A stretch of DNA of 64,000 nucleotides from Bombus terrestris (Eukaryota; Arthropoda; Insecta; Hymenoptera; Apidae). This document shows positions 63,210 through 64,000 of this stretch, piece by piece. The notes beneath the pieces were generated by a model, which saw nothing but the letters and a program-made list of their open reading frames with translations, was not told the origin of the DNA and did not search any database. The position numbers were made by a program, and so were the translations under genes. The first letter of the stretch is position 1; each line of letters opens with the position of its first letter. Location of the stretch: positions 21,102,164-21,166,163 of the forward strand of contig NC_063274.1 in NCBI RefSeq assembly GCF_910591885.1, read 5' to 3'.

Positions 63210-64000
63210 TAACGTTATATACTATAACGATATAACGTATAACGTTATGTAGTATTACGATATAACGTATAACGTTATGTAGTATTACGATATAACGTAT
63301 AACGTTATATACGATAACGATATAACGCATAACGTTATATACTATAACGATATAACGTAAAACGTTATATACTATAACGATATAACGTAAAACGTTATAT
63401 ACTATATCGATATAACGTATAACGTTATAAACTATATCGTTATAACGTATAACGTTATATACTATAACGATATAACGTATAACGTTATGTAGTATTACGA
63501 TATAACGTATAACGTTATGTAGTATTACGATATAACGTATAACGTTATGTATTATTACGATATAACGTATAACGTTATATGCTATAACGATATAACGTAA
63601 AACGTTATATACTATAACGATATAACGTTTAACGTTATGTACTATAACGATATAACGTATAACGTTATATACGATAACGATATAACGTATAACGTTATAT
63701 ACTATATCGATTTAACGTAAAACGTTATATACTATATCGATGTAACGTATAACGTTATGTAGTATTACGATATAACGTATAACGTTATGTAGTATTACGA
63801 TATAACGTATAACGTTATGTATTATTACGATATAACGTATAACGCTATAAACTATATCGTTATAACGTATAACGTTATGTAGTATTACGATATAACGTAT
63901 AACGTTATATACTATAACGATATACCGTATAACGTTATATACGATAACGATATAACGTATAACGTTATATACTATATCGATTTAACGTAAAACGTTATAT
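63210..64000. repeat. 790-bp block, second copy (pairs with 57960-58750)
   Basis: This is the last stretch of the window and repeats 57960-58750 at an offset of 5,250 bp, with TATTATTACG (63540, 63810), GCTATAACGA (63570) and CGATTTAACG (63690, 63960). The array continues in phase past the right edge. Confidence 0.85.

Larger units (their letters stand above)
1..64000. repeat. 30-bp AT-rich satellite array filling the window
   Basis: Every line of the window is built from a 30-bp unit beginning TAACGTTATA and ending ATATAACGTA. There are 568 units in 1-17040, one 29-bp unit, 1,564 units in 17070-63989 and an 11-bp partial at the right edge. The middle of the unit exists in about ten recurring forms, recognisable by TACGATAACG, TACTATAACG, TAGTATTACG, TACTATATCG, AACTATATCG, AAATATATCG, TGCTATATCC, TGCTATATCG, TACTGTAACG and TACCATAACG. 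The commonest unit has 8 G+C out of 30. Both edges lie inside the array, so its full length is unknown. No unique DNA, mobile element or gene interrupts it. Function is not visible in the sequence; a heterochromatic satellite is the expected class. Confidence 0.98.
50041..64000. repeat. Right mosaic domain (region D)
   Basis: This stretch contains satellite units only, in short shuffled blocks. It regains the left-domain markers TACTCTAACG (50880, 60870, 61230), AACATTATG (50550, 51030, 61380) and GTTATGAACT, and adds its own markers: CGATTTAACG units (57660, 57840, 58440, 58710, 63690, 63960), CGTAC unit endings (51660-62310) and CACGTTATAT (52530, 62790). A stretch of alpha-like order occurs at about 53220-54060. 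There is no gene, RNA or regulatory signal. Confidence 0.72.

Noticed and set aside
1..64000. CRISPR array
   Set aside because: The repeats are directly adjacent without unique spacers. Positions 9-21 vary among about ten recurring haplotypes rather than being unique, and there are no cas genes.
1..64000. CENP-B box or telomeric repeats
   Set aside because: I see no CGGG and no run of a telomere-type G-rich hexamer or heptamer anywhere. The only TTCGA seen (near 59086) is a single-base variant of an ordinary unit.
1..64000. Bacterial plasmid iterons or a partition-site array
   Set aside because: Iteron sets are short and lie beside a replication or partition gene. Here thousands of units fill 64 kb with no gene, which does not fit a bacterial replicon.
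1..64000. TATA-box promoters from the many TATAAC and TATATA strings
   Set aside because: They occur in every unit by composition, with no other promoter element or downstream gene, so no individual site can be supported.
1..64000. Entire array as an assembly or sequencing artefact
   Set aside because: Hundreds of linked, position-specific variants and nested duplications with private changes are hard to create by error. Copy number of the recent duplications (31530-36089, 40680-41519, 61680-62159) could still be misassembled.

Overview
The whole window is one uninterrupted tandem array of a 30-bp satellite monomer. I count 2,133 full units plus an 11-bp partial unit at the right edge. I see no protein-coding gene, RNA gene, transposon, CRISPR array, promoter, terminator or unique-sequence island. 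The long open frames arise because the unit is 30 bp (ten codons) and rarely contains a stop in one minus-strand frame. An array this long, pure and AT-rich, with nested higher-order repeats, points to constitutive heterochromatin of a eukaryote (centromeric, pericentromeric, subtelomeric or B/sex chromosome). The species cannot be identified from the window.

Monomer. The commonest form can be read as four sub-blocks of 8, 7, 8 and 7 bp: TAACGTTA, TATACGA, TAACGATA and TAACGTA. This suggests growth from a 7-8 bp ancestor through a 15-bp half-unit. In that form all eight C and G bases lie in CpG. Unit positions 22-30 plus 1-8 are nearly invariant. Positions 9-21 carry about ten recurring haplotypes, and their order forms the higher-order pattern. 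Units start at coordinates equal to 1 mod 30 up to 17040 and 0 mod 30 from 17070. The change is caused by a single 29-bp unit at 17041-17069, the only net indel I found.

Layout. (A) 1-11640 is a left mosaic of short duplicated blocks. (B) 11641 to about 45059 is the core. It has three tandem copies of a roughly 6.6-kb higher-order repeat (HOR 'alpha': 11641-18209, 18210-24839, 24840 to about 31529), followed by rearranged partial copies. These include a 2,280-bp tandem duplication (31530-36089) and copies ending near 39629 and 44159. A divergent 180-bp cassette occurs seven times, only here. (C) 45060 to about 50040 holds a second, shorter HOR family ('gamma') with starts at 45060, 46500, 48120 and 49710. 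(D) About 50041-64000 is a right mosaic. It shares diagnostic variants with region A that I do not see in the core, as expected if younger core repeats expanded inside an older array. Domain names (alpha, gamma) are mine.

All duplication spacings I could measure are multiples of 30 bp (240, 360, 420, 720, 1290, 1380, 1410, 1440, 1590, 1620, 2250, 2280, 2610, 2940, 5250, 6570, 6630, 10050, 10260, 10350), apart from those spanning the 29-bp unit. Amplification has therefore kept strict monomer register, as expected for unequal exchange or replication-based copying between aligned units. Coordinates and identities were read by eye and block edges are good to about one unit.
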